NCBI GenBank assembly: GCA_009746045.1
Contig: RPFO01000127.1
Location: 524,050-588,049 of the forward strand
Source of the DNA: Mesostigma viride
Lineage: Eukaryota; Streptophyta; Mesostigmatophyceae; Mesostigmatales; Mesostigmataceae
DNA: 64,000 nucleotides
Direction of reading: 5' to 3'
Of this stretch, positions 8,772-19,217 are shown piece after piece (the first letter of the stretch is position 1; each line of letters opens with the position of its first letter). The notes beneath the pieces were generated by a model. The model did no database searches. It was not told where the DNA came from and was given only the letters and a program-made list of their open reading frames with translations. The translations under genes were made by a program, and so were the position numbers.

Positions 8772-10995
8772 GCGTGGTCTGGCGCCACATGAGCCGCTGC
8801 CGGAGGACGCGGTCATGGACTTTATGCGTACCCCACAGCCAGCAAGGGCCCAGCGAGGAACGGCATTGTTGAGCGCACGTGAGCGTGTTCGTACTGGCGC
8901 AGACACACCCCACCCCCCACCCCCCACACCCAAACACACCATGCAGACCGACACGGACCTGGAGCTGGACCGCATCGCTGCACTACTCCACCAGGAGCTG
9001 GACGCAGCGGAGGCCAACCCGACCAAGCGGGCGCGGGCAGCAGAGGCAATCGAGCAACTGCTGAGGGCCGCCAAGCGGGTCCGCCAAGGAAAGTGGCAGG
9101 AGGGGTGTGGACCATCGTCTACGCCCCAGCGGTCGCATCCAGAGGAGGATGGTGACGAGGGGAAGGACGGGGGAGCACCAGGGGGAGGGGCACCAGCAAG
9201 CACCGGGGGTATGGCGGGCGGCAGCAGCGCTGGAGCGACAACCCAGCAGCAGCAGCAGCAGCCACAGCATCAGCAACAGCAGCAGCAGCAGCAGCAGCCG
9301 CGGCAGCAACAGCAACAGCAACCGCAGCAGCAGCAGCAGCAGCAGCAACCTCAACCACAAGCGACTGTCGCTGTACCACAGCGACCCAGGTTTGATGCAT
9401 CCCGTAGGGAAGATAGGATTACCTTCCCAGGTTTAGCTGAGGGATTTGTGCAGGAGGATGCACTTGAGTTTCTTTTCAAGATAGAACACTCATGGTCCCA
9501 TGATAATATCCGGGATTGGTTTCCTGCTCTTAGGGTGTCTAACACGATCCACCAATCTGCACCTAGTATAAAACAAATGGTGCAGATGTATGAGAGACGG
9601 GCCAGCACGCCTGGGGCTGAGGAGGTGCAAATCTTCACAGAATTCATAGCAGATCTAAAAGGGCTATTGACCAAGGGGGAACACCTGCAGGCTCTCAAGG
9701 GGTTCACATGGTTGGCTTCATACAAAGTCAACAAGTCTGACTACGTACGGGACAACAAACAGTATGTCCTGTACATAGACAGGGACGAAGAGTTGAAGAA
9801 GCTCAACTCTAAGTACCTGATCCATCAGTGGCTCACCAAAGCCGAGTTAGACAAGAACACCAACGCAGTTCTGCTGGCTGGCCTTAAAGACAAGTGGGAT
9901 GATTTTAGGGGGGCCATGTTGTTCATTCAGCAGAGCCTAGAACCCTTCTCCACTGTCAAGGAACCCAAGGTTAACAAAGTCCAAGGGGGGGGTAGTCAGG
10001 ACGGTGCAGGGCCTAGCAGGAAGAAGCTCATCAAGGAGGTGGTAGCTCAGGTCAAGGCGGTGTTCAAGGGTCCCCAGCATGGTAAGAAGGCAGGGGGGTC
10101 ATCAAAGCAGCAGGGGAAATCAGACAAGGGGGGAAAGGGGAACACAGGCAGTAAGGCAGGGCCCTCTCAGGGGCCTAGTCAAAAAGGTAAGCCTCACGAC
10201 TCCACCCTTTACTGCACCAGGTGCTCATGCAAGGGGCATGAGAGGGATGATTGCTGGAAGGGCAAACCCGAACTTGGATCTGATGTGGATGTGTGCCCAG
10301 GTTGCTGGGAGCCCCGCCACCCGTTACCTGCAGGGGGACGCTGCAACAAGCCCAGGAAGGGAGCCTCGACGGGGCGCACCCCAAAACAAGCCAGCACTCA
10401 GGACGACTGTAAGTCTCCTGTACCCTGGTTTCTTAATGGCCGTGTACCCTCTATTTGCTCTGTATTACCTGACAGTGAGGACGTGGACTGGGACCTGGCT
10501 TATGACATGACATTAGCACAGGTGGCCCAAGATCCCACTATAGCCTCCTTAGATGCAGCAGCAGATAAGGTTATATCCTATGCCAGGTTAGCCCAGCAGC
10601 TACACAAGGCAATGGGGCATGAGGCAGTGGCAGAAAGGCTGGCCAATAAAATTGATGGCCGTGACCTGGAACAGATGTGCAGGCATGTCAGGAAGCACTG
10701 TGAAGCGTGCCAACTGCATGCACCCAAACCCAAGAGATGGCATGTGGCCACCCCGCCACTGGCTAGAGGAAAGCTAGTAGGGGATGTGATACACCTGGTG
10801 AAGGACACGGTGTATTACTTGGTCCTAAAAGATGCCTGGTCTAGGTTTGTTGTGATAGAACCCTTGCCAGGCATGGCCAATGAACAACTGCACAGAGCCC
10901 TGCTGATTGCACTAGCACGGTATCATCCTCAGGAAAAACTAATGCTGGATCAGCAGTTCACGTGGATACAAGATTATCCTGATCTGCCCAAGATA
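8428..10995 (+). CDS. Gag and integrase part of copia-like polyprotein (ORF B, 5' part)
   Basis: The frame opens in +1 relative to ORF A; its first in-track codon is GTG, so it has no obvious ATG at the overlap. In order: a basic/acidic helical region, a Gln-rich tract (codons at about 9244-9360), a copia-type Gag core (about 9390-9960), a CX2CX4HX4C knuckle (CTRCSCKGHERDDC, near 10213), the integrase HHCC domain (LHKAMGH ... HCEACQ, about 10600-10720) and the start of the integrase core. The first catalytic Asp is in GDVIHL and the second in LMLDQQFTW. The frame is cut at 10995 by the CACTA-type element and resumes in frame at 15400. No protease motif occurs upstream of integrase, where copia elements normally have it. 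Confidence 0.8.
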
Positions 10996-11018
10996 CACTA
11001 GGAACTCGGCTTTGAGAA

Positions 11019-11335
11019 TGGGTGAGAAATGGTGAGAAAAAGGGTGAGAAAGGTGAGAAAAAGGGTGAGAAATGGGTGAGAATGGGTGAGAAAGGTGAGA
11101 AAAAAGGGTGAGAATGGGGTGAGAATGGGTGAGAAAACACGTTTCTCACCCGGGTGAGATTGCCCCAAAAAGGTGAAAAAAGGGGAAAAACGTGAGAAAA
11201 ATCTCAAAAAACAGGACGTGAGATAAGTGAGAAAAACGGGAGGTGTGAAACGTGAGAAAATCAGGACGTGAGAAAAGTGAGAAAAGTGAGAAAAACAGGA
11301 CGTGAGAAAAGTGAGAAAAGTGAGAAAACACAGCG
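11019..11335 (+). repeat. left subterminal repeat array of the CACTA-type element
   Basis: Many irregular copies of GGTGAGAA / GTGAGAAA spaced 8-20 nt. The mirror array at 15056-15385 reads TTCTCACC. Such arrays are the binding sites of the accessory transposase in CACTA elements (family knowledge). Confidence 0.75.
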
Positions 11336-11499
11336 CTGAAAAACACACCCATAATGCAATATGCTGGCAGCAGACACATGCATGCAGTGCCAGTAACAAC
11401 CGCTGTTCAAAACAGCACGAACAATAATGATTTTTTCATTAAATGTTTGAATAATTTTAATGTTTACAGCTGCAAGAACCCGTTGATTCAACTATTCAA

Positions 11500-11643
11500 C
11501 ACTGTTATGGCGTTATGTACATCTTCGGCATTCAAATATGCCTTTTCAACACAGTCTGTTATGGCGTTATGACATCTTCGGCATTCAATGCCTGTTCAAC
11601 ACAGTCTGTTATGGCGTTATGACATCTTTCGCATTCAATGCCT
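11500..11643 (+). repeat. short tandem repeat, about 2.7 units of 50-59 bp
   Basis: The unit contains CTGTTATGGCGTTATG, ACATCTTCGGCATTCAA and TTCAACACAGT, repeated three times with small length changes. Confidence 0.75.
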
Positions 11644-12299
11644 ATCATCAAATACTATATGGTAGCTAGCTAACAAAGCGGGCCGGTCGACAGGGCGTCA
11701 CATGCTGACTTGAAAGTGGAACCGCTTGCATTTTACTCTCGTGGTCCCTGCAAGAAATAAAGCAAACCGACACAATATACGCAAGAGGAAAAGAAATCAG
11801 ATCCTTGACATAGATGTAAGCGTTCTACAAGGATCTTGAGCTCAGCAAATGTGTATGGCAAATCATAATTCCATCAACATACAATTCTACACATCCATGC
11901 ATGCAAGAGGCCGGGGGAAAAAAAACAGGCCCTTGCAGATAAACATCTATACCTTCAAATGCCAAAATAATGACACCTATAATTCCCCCTAAAATGAAAG
12001 CAGTGCAAGAGACAAAAAAGACATCAGATCCTTGACATAGACATCACCATTCTACAAGGAAGAGCTCACCAGCACCTAACGGTCCATGCAGCAAATGTGT
12101 AGAACCCAACACTCACTCTTATGGCAAAGCAGCCCCATGTGGCAAGGCAGCACCATACACATGAATCACACCATGCGCCAGATGTCACACGAGCAAGGCA
12201 CAACGTTGTCGTCGGATCAGAAAGCAACAAACGTGAAAACGCTAGCGGCCCAAATCTGAGATTCCGCGGAACACAGAAAATAAGAAAGCTCAGAAGCTA

Positions 12300-12345
12300 C
12301 CAGCAAGGGATCGAACATATGACCTTTGGCATGATTTCGCGGCTG
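12300..12345 (-). other. tRNA-like B-box segment (possible SINE remnant)
   Basis: The reverse strand holds GTTCGATCCC, an RNA polymerase III B-box match, but no convincing cloverleaf or A box. Kept only as a weak tRNA-derived SINE hint inside the CACTA-type element. Confidence 0.2.
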
Positions 12346-12589
12346 TGTGAGTCTCCTGATCCGAAGGCATCTCACTTAATTAACGTTTCGAAACAGCCAA
12401 ACTGCGGAAAATCTCTTACCGGAGAGAGTTGCCAATATCAAGGAGACAACCAGCGCAGGCCAGAAATCGGGAGAATCCGGACCATGGTAGCTCGAGCCTG
12501 CCGTTATCTTGTCCGCGTTTTCGAGTCGTGCAGGATTATGAATATGAATGGAGATGGAAATGTGTAGCCTTGTGCATTGAAATTACGGC

Positions 12590-13470
12590 TGGCTGACGTG
12601 AAGAGCGACTACATGACCTACACGGTGGGGCCGGAAACGGCTTGCTTGATTGTGTTTCATCGTGGGCAACGAGTCCAACAACTACTTTCTCTGGGCGGCA
12701 AACTGCGGCAAATTGAACGCAAACCTCATCATGAAATCTTGACCGTCGAAATCTAACAATCCGACGACTTATGCAGTATGCCGCGTAATTTTCTGTTGCG
12801 GGAGAGCCGTTGGGCCGGTTCCCGACGCGGGCGACCAGTGGTTTGCGTTAAGTTAACTTAGCTGAAGTTCCCCAAGCCGCATGATGGCTCTCATCGACGG
12901 CCTCAGTCTATTGACGCGTCGGCCCGATTTTGGCGGCACCCAATTTGACCCCAACGGCACCTACCGACAAAGGGCATACGTACGTTTCACGCGCACCACG
13001 ACCTTCGAGCTCTGCTATGGCGGTGGTGCCGTGGGGCCCGCATCAGACTGCGGGCCCTTATCTGCTTTGGCGGTGCTGCCGTTGGGCCCGCATCAGAATT
13101 CAGGCCCTTTATGCATGCGGGCCATTAATGCATGTTACTTTTTTAGTCTTCTGCATACAAATATGAAGCAATGAGGTCGTGTCCTCTGGATTTTTGCACT
13201 GCAAATGGCATTTGCACCGTGTGCAGTTCCTGGACGTTTGGAAACATGCATGATGGCATGTGGCTAATGTAATGACTGACTAGCTAGACCGTTTCAGTGG
13301 TTTTTCATTTGCGGGTATTTCCTCGTAAATGGTGGGAAAGCGATCGCAGCAATGGTTCTCACCACTAGACACTCCCGGCCAGTGAAGCTCGAAAAACACG
13401 CCCTGATCAAGCAAGCTGTTTCCGGCCCCACTGTATAGGTCATCTTACAGTCGCTCTTTGCGTAAGCCAG
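12590..13470. repeat. inverted pair inside the CACTA-type element (12590-12650 and about 13395-13465)
   Basis: Two segments of roughly 70 bp match in opposite orientation. Translated, both give a conserved MTYTVGPETACLI block (plus strand on the left, minus strand on the right), so they look like two copies of one coding fragment. Between them lies GC-rich sequence with an imperfect tandem GGCCCGCATCAGA motif (about 13010-13125). Confidence 0.6.
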
Positions 13471-13936
13471 CCATAATTTCAATGAACAAGGCTACACATT
13501 TGCATACTCTTTGCTTGGTTATCGGTGTGCCTTTGTTTGGATGCAGGGGGGATCGCTGTGCTGACACAACGCGGCAAGGGATTTGCTGGTAGAAGATGCC
13601 CTTCCCAAGGCTGATTACAGCGACCCTGCGAATGGCGACGAGGCCTACTGGTGAGCCTTGTTTTTTGCAAATGCTACTTACGCCGTCTGCTTTGGTTATT
13701 TTAATTCAGTCCTATTGAAAGGCGCCTTGGGATTAGCCATGCAATCATGTTTTACTGTCACAAAGCCAGCCCTAGTAATTAATATCTAGTTTGTTTGGTT
13801 TTACCCATCCGGGTGCCATGATCTTGCCGCCAGTAAAAGCGTCCTGTGTTGTATCTGTTCTATTTTTTTTAATAACCAATACTTGCAATAATAATACTCT
13901 TTGCTGGGTTATCGGTGTGCGTTTGTTTGAATGCAG

Positions 13937-14879
13937 GCGAGATCGCTGTGCTGACACAACGTTCAACGTGCTTGCATGGGCATCATTAAACCTGACGCCG
14001 CTTGTGCCGCAAGGCATTGTAGCGGCGTGTGGGGGCGTGAAGCGCTACGCGGATTCTTTCCACAAAGTCAGGATACACAGGTTCAACTACCGCACGGAGG
14101 CTGCGGACCAATCCCAGGGAAAGCGGCACAAGAATGCGGGAGTTGCGGTGCATGGCCCGGGCGGTGTAGACTTTGGTTTCATTACACACATTCTGAAGGC
14201 CAGGTTAGAGTACCCACGAGGGGGCTGGGAATGGCAGCTGTTGTTGAAGGTGGAGCTTTTTGATCGCCTTCATGTCGCTCACCTGCCCCACGAGAGGTTG
14301 GTGGTCATCAGCAGCGCACAGGCCCCCAGGTCGTCGTGCCTTGTGTTGCCAGGTGCAGTGAGCTCAGTTGGGTATGTCGTCGATGAATGCTATGCTCCCG
14401 AAATGGTGGTAATCCCTGCCAAACTGCCATGGAGCATGGCACATCAGGCGCAATCTGCCCTCAGTAACCATGTGTATCACAGCGTGGCAGCAGATTTCCC
14501 CACCATGCCGCAGTTTGAAGTGATTGAGGAGGGTGAGCCGATGCCACCGCCACCGCCTAGTGGCAAGAAGAAAGGCAAGAAGAAGGGGTCCAAGAAGAAG
14601 AAGGTGGCAGCGGCAGACCTAGGTGATGGCGACGTGGTGCGCCGCGCTGGCAAGGCACCTGCTCGAGGGCGCAGCCGCAAGCGTGGTGCTCCCACAGATG
14701 CTGGACCTAGCCAGCCCACCGTTGTAATTGAGGAGGTCCCTATGGCAAAGAGGGCCAGTGGAAGGCAGCGTAAAGCTGTGAACTATTGCGACACTAGTGG
14801 GGATGACACTATGTCATCAGAAGATGATGTTGATGCAAGCAACCCCTCGGACAGCAGTTCTGAAGAAGATGACTATTGA
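13937..14879 (+). CDS. C-terminal exon of CACTA-type transposase (DUF4216-like) with charged tail
   Basis: Proposed terminal exon after a pyrimidine/TGCAG acceptor (ending 13936), to the stop at 14879. The order resembles the region near the end of plant Tnp2-type CACTA transposases: KNAGVAVHG, GFITHILKARLEYP, LLLKVELFD and a VISSAQ block, matching the general DUF4216 pattern 'NSGV...YG.L.EI.ELEYPG...LFKC.WFD...SQAQQV.Y'. A Lys-rich stretch (KKKGKKKGSKKKK) and an acidic Ser/Asp tail follow. A similar acceptor-exon start is duplicated at about 13535-13570. The upstream catalytic exons are not visible. Identity is inferred from pattern only. Confidence 0.5.
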
Positions 14880-15055
14880 TTTAATTTGGGCATGACAGCA
14901 TTGTTTATGGAATGATGTGCTGTTTTATATTGTATGACAACCCTATATTAATTGCACCTTTGTGCACCCTATAATGCATATCAAAGTGGTGTTGAGTTTT
15001 TTTTCACGTTAAGGACTTAATGAAATAAAGCTCATGATTTTTCTCGTGTTACACT

Positions 15056-15385
15056 CTTGGTGAGAAATTTCTCACCACGTTGACTTGTGATTTTTCTCGT
15101 GTTAGTGATTTTTCTCGTGTTGGTGAGAAACTTCTCAATTTTCTCAATTTTCTCAATTTTCTCAAATTTTCTCACTTTTTCTCACCCATTCTCACCTTTT
15201 TTCTCACTTTAGGGTTTTTTCTCACCCCAATCTCACCAAAACCCCCTTTTTCTCACCAAAATCTCACCCTGGTGAGATTTCTTGCCTGGCGTTTGCGGAA
15301 AAAAATTGAGATTTTTCTCAATTTTCTCAAAAAATTCTCACAAAAGGTGAGAAAATTGAGGGTTTTGAGAAAATTCTCAGAATCT
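15056..15385 (-). repeat. right subterminal repeat array of the CACTA-type element
   Basis: TTCTCACC / TTCTCAATT-type units in opposite orientation to the left array, ending next to the terminal inverted repeat. Confidence 0.75.
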
Positions 15386-15399
15386 GAGTTCCTAGTGTA

Positions 15400-18312
15400 G
15401 ACATTGCTGGGGCTCAAGATCATGAACGCCAGGGGATGATTGAACGTACCATGCGTGCTATCAGGGACCTCATAAAGAAAAATGAGTCCAGGACAGCAGA
15501 GTCTGGGAGCTATGCTGATAGGACAGCGTGGGCAGCTGAGGTGTGCAGAACTCTGAACACCAAACCACTCATGTCTTCTCCTTTTGGTGAAATCACACCA
15601 ATTGGCCTGCAATCAGGTAGCTACTCTCAGGAGGTACTAGACCACTACAACACGCAAAGGCAACACTTGGCCAAGTTGCTGGCAAAAAAGGATAAAAGTA
15701 ATGCCAGGCCTGTGTTTGAAGTGGGGGATCAGGTACTCTACTATAGGGAGGGGGAAGGGAACAAAGCCCACTCTGGTAGATGGCATGGTCCAGCTGAAAT
15801 CATCAGGTTGTCAGAAACAGGTGACACGGTGACTATTCAGCATCACAGAGAGCGAATGGTTGGCAAGCATAGACTGAAGCTTTATTACCCTCCTTTGGCA
15901 GACGTGTCAGGGGTAGAATTCTTGGACATGGATTCAGAGCCTCAGTCTGGTGGGTTGGTCTCACCCAGTGAACTGGCCAGGGACATAGCTGATGCAAGCA
16001 ACACAACCATAGAAGCTCCTGTGTTCCTCAGTGGTGCAGCCCCACCACAGCCCAATGGTCCACCTGGGCAGGAGGAACGTGCACTGGATGAGCAGCAGGT
16101 CGCTCCTCCCTCATCTCAGGAACAGCCACAAGTAGCAGCAGATCCTGTTGTCCCCAGGAATAAATTTGCTGAGGCTCTAAAAGCTCTACATAGAGCACAC
16201 ACTGCCAAGGCACAAATGGCAGCAGGTGCAGCACAAGTCAATGCTGTGGGTGAATCTGACCAGGATCCCAGTATTCTGGCAGTAGACACACAGGCACAGG
16301 TGAGCATCATCAGTGCACAAGCTGTATCTGGCCTAAGTCTGCAACGCTCGCCCTGGGCTAGAGTGTCAGATTTTTCAGGCAAAACAAAAATGGCAGTCAA
16401 AGGCCAAGTGCTAATTCCCATTCTGGGTGTGCCCACTCCCTTCCAGGTAGTAGAGGGCTACAAGGGGAATGCACTGCTGGGGGAACCATTTGTCTCATAC
16501 CCTGGAGTAGTCATCTCAGCTGGGAGGTTGAGTGTGACTGGGGTGGGGCAGGTCACCCTGGACCATTTTAAAATTCCTTTAACACAGATCAGTGATGGCC
16601 TGGAAGCAGCCATCAATGCTGTCAACATAAAATACCTCCCAGGTCAGGAACCCTGTGTTGATTCCCTCATTCATTCTCAGAAGTTACACCCCTCTGCGTT
16701 TGGGCTTGGTAGATGGGACATAGCGTCCATGTCTCCCTTGTCCTATGATGATGTGGTCAAAGACTGTCAAACGCAGATTGGTTTTCTGAAATGGATGGAA
16801 GCCTTTAACAGGGCTAGAGAGGAATGGGTTTGTCCTGATCCACGTAGCAAGTCCCAGGTACCACCTGTAACACCGATTGAGGCACTGCCACAAGGGGCCA
16901 GAAAGCTCAGACTGAAGTTTGTCTGCAAGCATAAACCCCAGGCAGATGGGACACCTCCCATTTTTCATGCCAGACCTTGTGTCACGGAGTTCAGGGGCTC
17001 CACTGAGCTAACAGAGGCTGAGCTGTATACCCCTGGTATTCAGCAGACGTCTCTTAAGGTCCTGTTGGCCACTTTCCTTCACCATCTGAATGCTGGTAAG
17101 GACTACGTGTGTAAAGCCACTGACATTAAACGAGCCTTCCTTAAAGGCAACCCTGACATAGCCCAAAAGGTGTGGAGGGGTCAAGTCTATGTGGTACACA
17201 CTCCCAAAGTCTGGTCTGGGGACATCAAGGAACCTCATTTAAGGCCTAACTTGGGGGTAGAAGGGCTTCAGTCAGCACCTAAAATTTTCAGGCTGTCAGC
17301 CCAAGAGGTCTTCCTGAAGCTGGGGGCCCAGTATGATGATATCGACCCTTGTTTCTTCACCATCCCTCATCCTGCTGGTATGATGATGTTTGTGTGGCAT
17401 GGGGATGATCAGCTCATTACTGGTCCCAGGGCAGCTGTGGAGGATTTCATTGCTCAAGTGTCTGCTAGCTTTGAATTAGGCAAGCAGCTGGAGCTGGGGA
17501 AAGACCCTGTCAAGTTCTGTGGCATCATTCTGAACCTGTTTAAGGAGCAGAAGGAGTGGGTGTGTTCTCTCAAAGCATCCCCTGAGTATGTCATGTCTTG
17601 CAAGGATGTTCTTCCCTCTGACATCACTCCTGATCTCTGTCCCACTATTAGGGGTAAGCTAGGTTGGCTGTGTGCCACTTGTGCTCCTCACCTGGCCGTG
17701 GTCAGCAGAGTGGATGATGATGTCCTCATGGAGGTAGGGTCTCGGGCTATTAAACAGGTGTTACATGATGGTCCTCCCCTTATTCTTCATGCCTTGGATC
17801 TGTTCCAACCCATTAACATCACATGCATGATGGACAGTTCCATGGACTCACGGGTAGTCACTAAGGTACAAGCCAGAGAGGCAGGTCTCTTCATGTTGTC
17901 TAACCCCACTGGCAAGCAATCTTTGGTTTCCTGGTTCAGCAGACTCCACAAGCGCAAGGCAGTCAGCAGCAATGTAGCAGAATGCCGTGCTGTGGTCTCA
18001 GCTGTGTTGCATGCCAGGTACTTGAACCATCTGCTGGTGTGGTTGCAGCATCAGGCTGGTAGTTATGCTGGTGTCAAATCCCATCTGCTGACTGACAGTC
18101 AATCCCTTCTCTCTTTCCTGGACAACCCCTTGGCTGTGCACACCGACTTGGACTGGATTGTCCTCAAGCAGGAGTGTACCTATCTGGAGTCCAAGACTCA
18201 CATCCGAGACCCTGACAATGCAGCAGACGCACTCACAAAAGTGCCACAGGCTGCAGGGCCTCAGTACAGAGTCCTATACACGCTGATGAACCCTTACAAT
18301 GGCAGAGGGTGA
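15400..18312 (+). CDS. copia-like polyprotein, 3' part: integrase end, protease-like domain, RT, RNase H
   Basis: Continues the 8428-10995 frame after the transposon. The integrase core ends with the third acidic residue in GMIERTMRAI (about 15436). A retropepsin-like domain follows: LAVDTQAQVSIIS (about 16275-16315) with DTQ in place of DTG, then KGQVLIPILGVPTPFQVV and NALLGEPFVSYPGVVI. RT motifs are KFVCKHKPQADG, DIKRAFLKG (about 17125) and FVWHGDDQLITG (about 17388), where copia elements have YVDD. RNase H acidic residues lie in CMMDSSMD, NVAECRAV, LTDSQSLL and the end motif DPDNAADALTK. The stop is at 18310-18312. All catalytic Asp pairs appear present. The order IN-PR-RT-RH is unusual. 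Confidence 0.8.
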   Translation, partial: DIAGAQDHERQGMIERTMRAIRDLIKKNESRTAESGSYADRTAWAAEVCRTLNTKPLMSSPFGEITPIGLQSGSYSQEVLDHYNTQRQHLAKLLAKKDKSNARPVFEVGDQVLYYREGEGNKAHSGRWHGPAEIIRLSETGDTVTIQHHRERMVGKHRLKLYYPPLADVSGVEFLDMDSEPQSGGLVSPSELARDIADASNTTIEAPVFLSGAAPPQPNGPPGQEERALDEQQVAPPSSQEQPQVAADPVVPRNKFAEALKALHRAHTAKAQMAAGAAQVNAVGESDQDPSILAVDTQAQVSIISAQAVSGLSLQRSPWARVSDFSGKTKMAVKGQVLIPILGVPTPFQVVEGYKGNALLGEPFVSYPGVVISAGRLSVTGVGQVTLDHFKIPLTQISDGLEAAINAVNIKYLPGQEPCVDSLIHSQKLHPSAFGLGRWDIASMSPLSYDDVVKDCQTQIGFLKWMEAFNRAREEWVCPDPRSKSQVPPVTPIEALPQGARKLRLKFVCKHKPQADGTPPIFHARPCVTEFRGSTELTEAELYTPGIQQTSLKVLLATFLHHLNAGKDYVCKATDIKRAFLKGNPDIAQKVWRGQVYVVHTPKVWSGDIKEPHLRPNLGVEGLQSAPKIFRLSAQEVFLKLGAQYDDIDPCFFTIPHPAGMMMFVWHGDDQLITGPRAAVEDFIAQVSASFELGKQLELGKDPVKFCGIILNLFKEQKEWVCSLKASPEYVMSCKDVLPSDITPDLCPTIRGKLGWLCATCAPHLAVVSRVDDDVLMEVGSRAIKQVLHDGPPLILHALDLFQPINITCMMDSSMDSRVVTKVQAREAGLFMLSNPTGKQSLVSWFSRLHKRKAVSSNVAECRAVVSAVLHARYLNHLLVWLQHQAGSYAGVKSHLLTDSQSLLSFLDNPLAVHTDLDWIVLKQECTYLESKTHIRDPDNAADALTKVPQAAGPQYRVLYTLMNPYNGRG

Positions 18313-18690
18313 AGTGCCTCAGCCTAGGGCTATTAGCACCAGATAGGAGGGTGGTCATGGGGTGACAGGGTCTGAAGTGTCCCACCCGTAAGGCTTTCTT
18401 TGCGTCATTAAAGCTTGAGGTCAGAAGGGTCCTCCTTTATTGATGGCTTGTTCTTTGTCAATAAAACGTGTGGTCATATTTTTCTGGCAATGGTTTTTTT
18501 CCTAACACAGGCACCCAACCAGTGGGGATGTGGTATCCAACACGGAGGAGCTATGGGCGCTTTTATAAATGCATCTCTTTCAGTGTCATGGTTGTCCCTG
18601 TGGGAAACCTTGCTTATCAGTAGTGGTTGGCATATGAGTGGGTTGTGGGAAGAGTCTTCCCCTCACTCCCCAAAGAAAAGTAATAATGGG
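18313..18690 (+). other. 3' untranslated region and polypurine tract of copia-like element
   Basis: No ORF of note. The purine-rich AAAGAAAAG-TAATAATGGG stretch (about 18672-18690) abuts the 3' LTR and is the probable plus-strand primer. Confidence 0.5.
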
Positions 18691-19212
18691 AGTTATTCTA
18701 GGGCTTCAGGCCTAGACTATCAGTACACGTGGCGTTGTCCCCGTCTCCCAAGTGGGATACGGACATGGACGGTAGTGTAGTACACTGGACATATCTCTAC
18801 TAGGATTTAGATCCGCACGTGCCAGGATGGGCACGTGGGTGCTAGATATTAGCACTGAGATATGTAGTGCACACGCACGTGGGTATTCACGTGGTAGGGT
18901 TTATGAGCTGTGATGCAGACCACAAGGTGGTTGCAGTGCTAGTCCTGTACGGAGGTCCTAGGGGAGGTCCAGGACCGTCCACGTAGTGCTGTTAGGCAGT
19001 CGTTGCCTGTGGGCATCGTATCAGTCCTAGCTGGAGTAGATCTAGCTGGACGGAGCCAGCACCTCATTGGTTAGCACTAGTACAGGATAGCTAGGTTACC
19101 CTAACCTACGTGCCCATGCAATCCAGCTTGGCAAGCTTGCATGGGTTGATATTATGCCAGCCATTGCATAATCCAACACGCGTTCGCATCCATTTGCACG
19201 AGTGCATTAACT
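18691..19212 (+). repeat. 3' LTR of copia-like element
   Basis: 522 bp, indistinguishable by eye from 7039-7560, followed by the duplication AAGGA (19213-19217). Confidence 0.85.
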
Positions 19213-19217
19213 AAGGA

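Larger units (their letters stand above)
10996..15397. mobile_element. CACTA-type (CMC/EnSpm) DNA transposon inserted in the copia integrase
   Basis: The termini are CACTAGGAACTC (10996) and its reverse complement GAGTTCCTAGTG (ending 15397), a perfect 12-bp inverted repeat. Flanking TA at 10994-10995 and 15398-15399 is a 2-bp duplication; three bases do not match (ATA versus TAG). Dense GGTGAGAA-type subterminal repeats lie in inverted orientation at both ends, as in CACTA elements. The encoded 13937-14879 product resembles the C-terminal region of plant CACTA transposases. No DDE catalytic core was found, so it is probably an internally deleted, non-autonomous copy. Its interior carries other repeat fragments (tandem units near 11500, an inverted pair at 12590/13380). 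Confidence 0.8.
7039..19212 (+). mobile_element. Ty1/copia-like LTR retrotransposon with unusual domain order, inserted in the gypsy LTR
   Basis: Two 522-bp direct LTRs (7039-7560, 18691-19212) are flanked by the 5-bp duplication AAGGA (7034-7038, 19213-19217). Between them lie a charged N-terminal ORF, Gag with a CCHC knuckle, integrase, a retropepsin-like domain, RT and RNase H. The RT and RNase H blocks are of copia type. The order Gag-IN-PR-RT-RH differs from the standard copia order Gag-PR-IN-RT-RH. The body is split by the CACTA-type element 10996-15397. LTRs that look identical indicate recent insertion. Confidence 0.85.
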
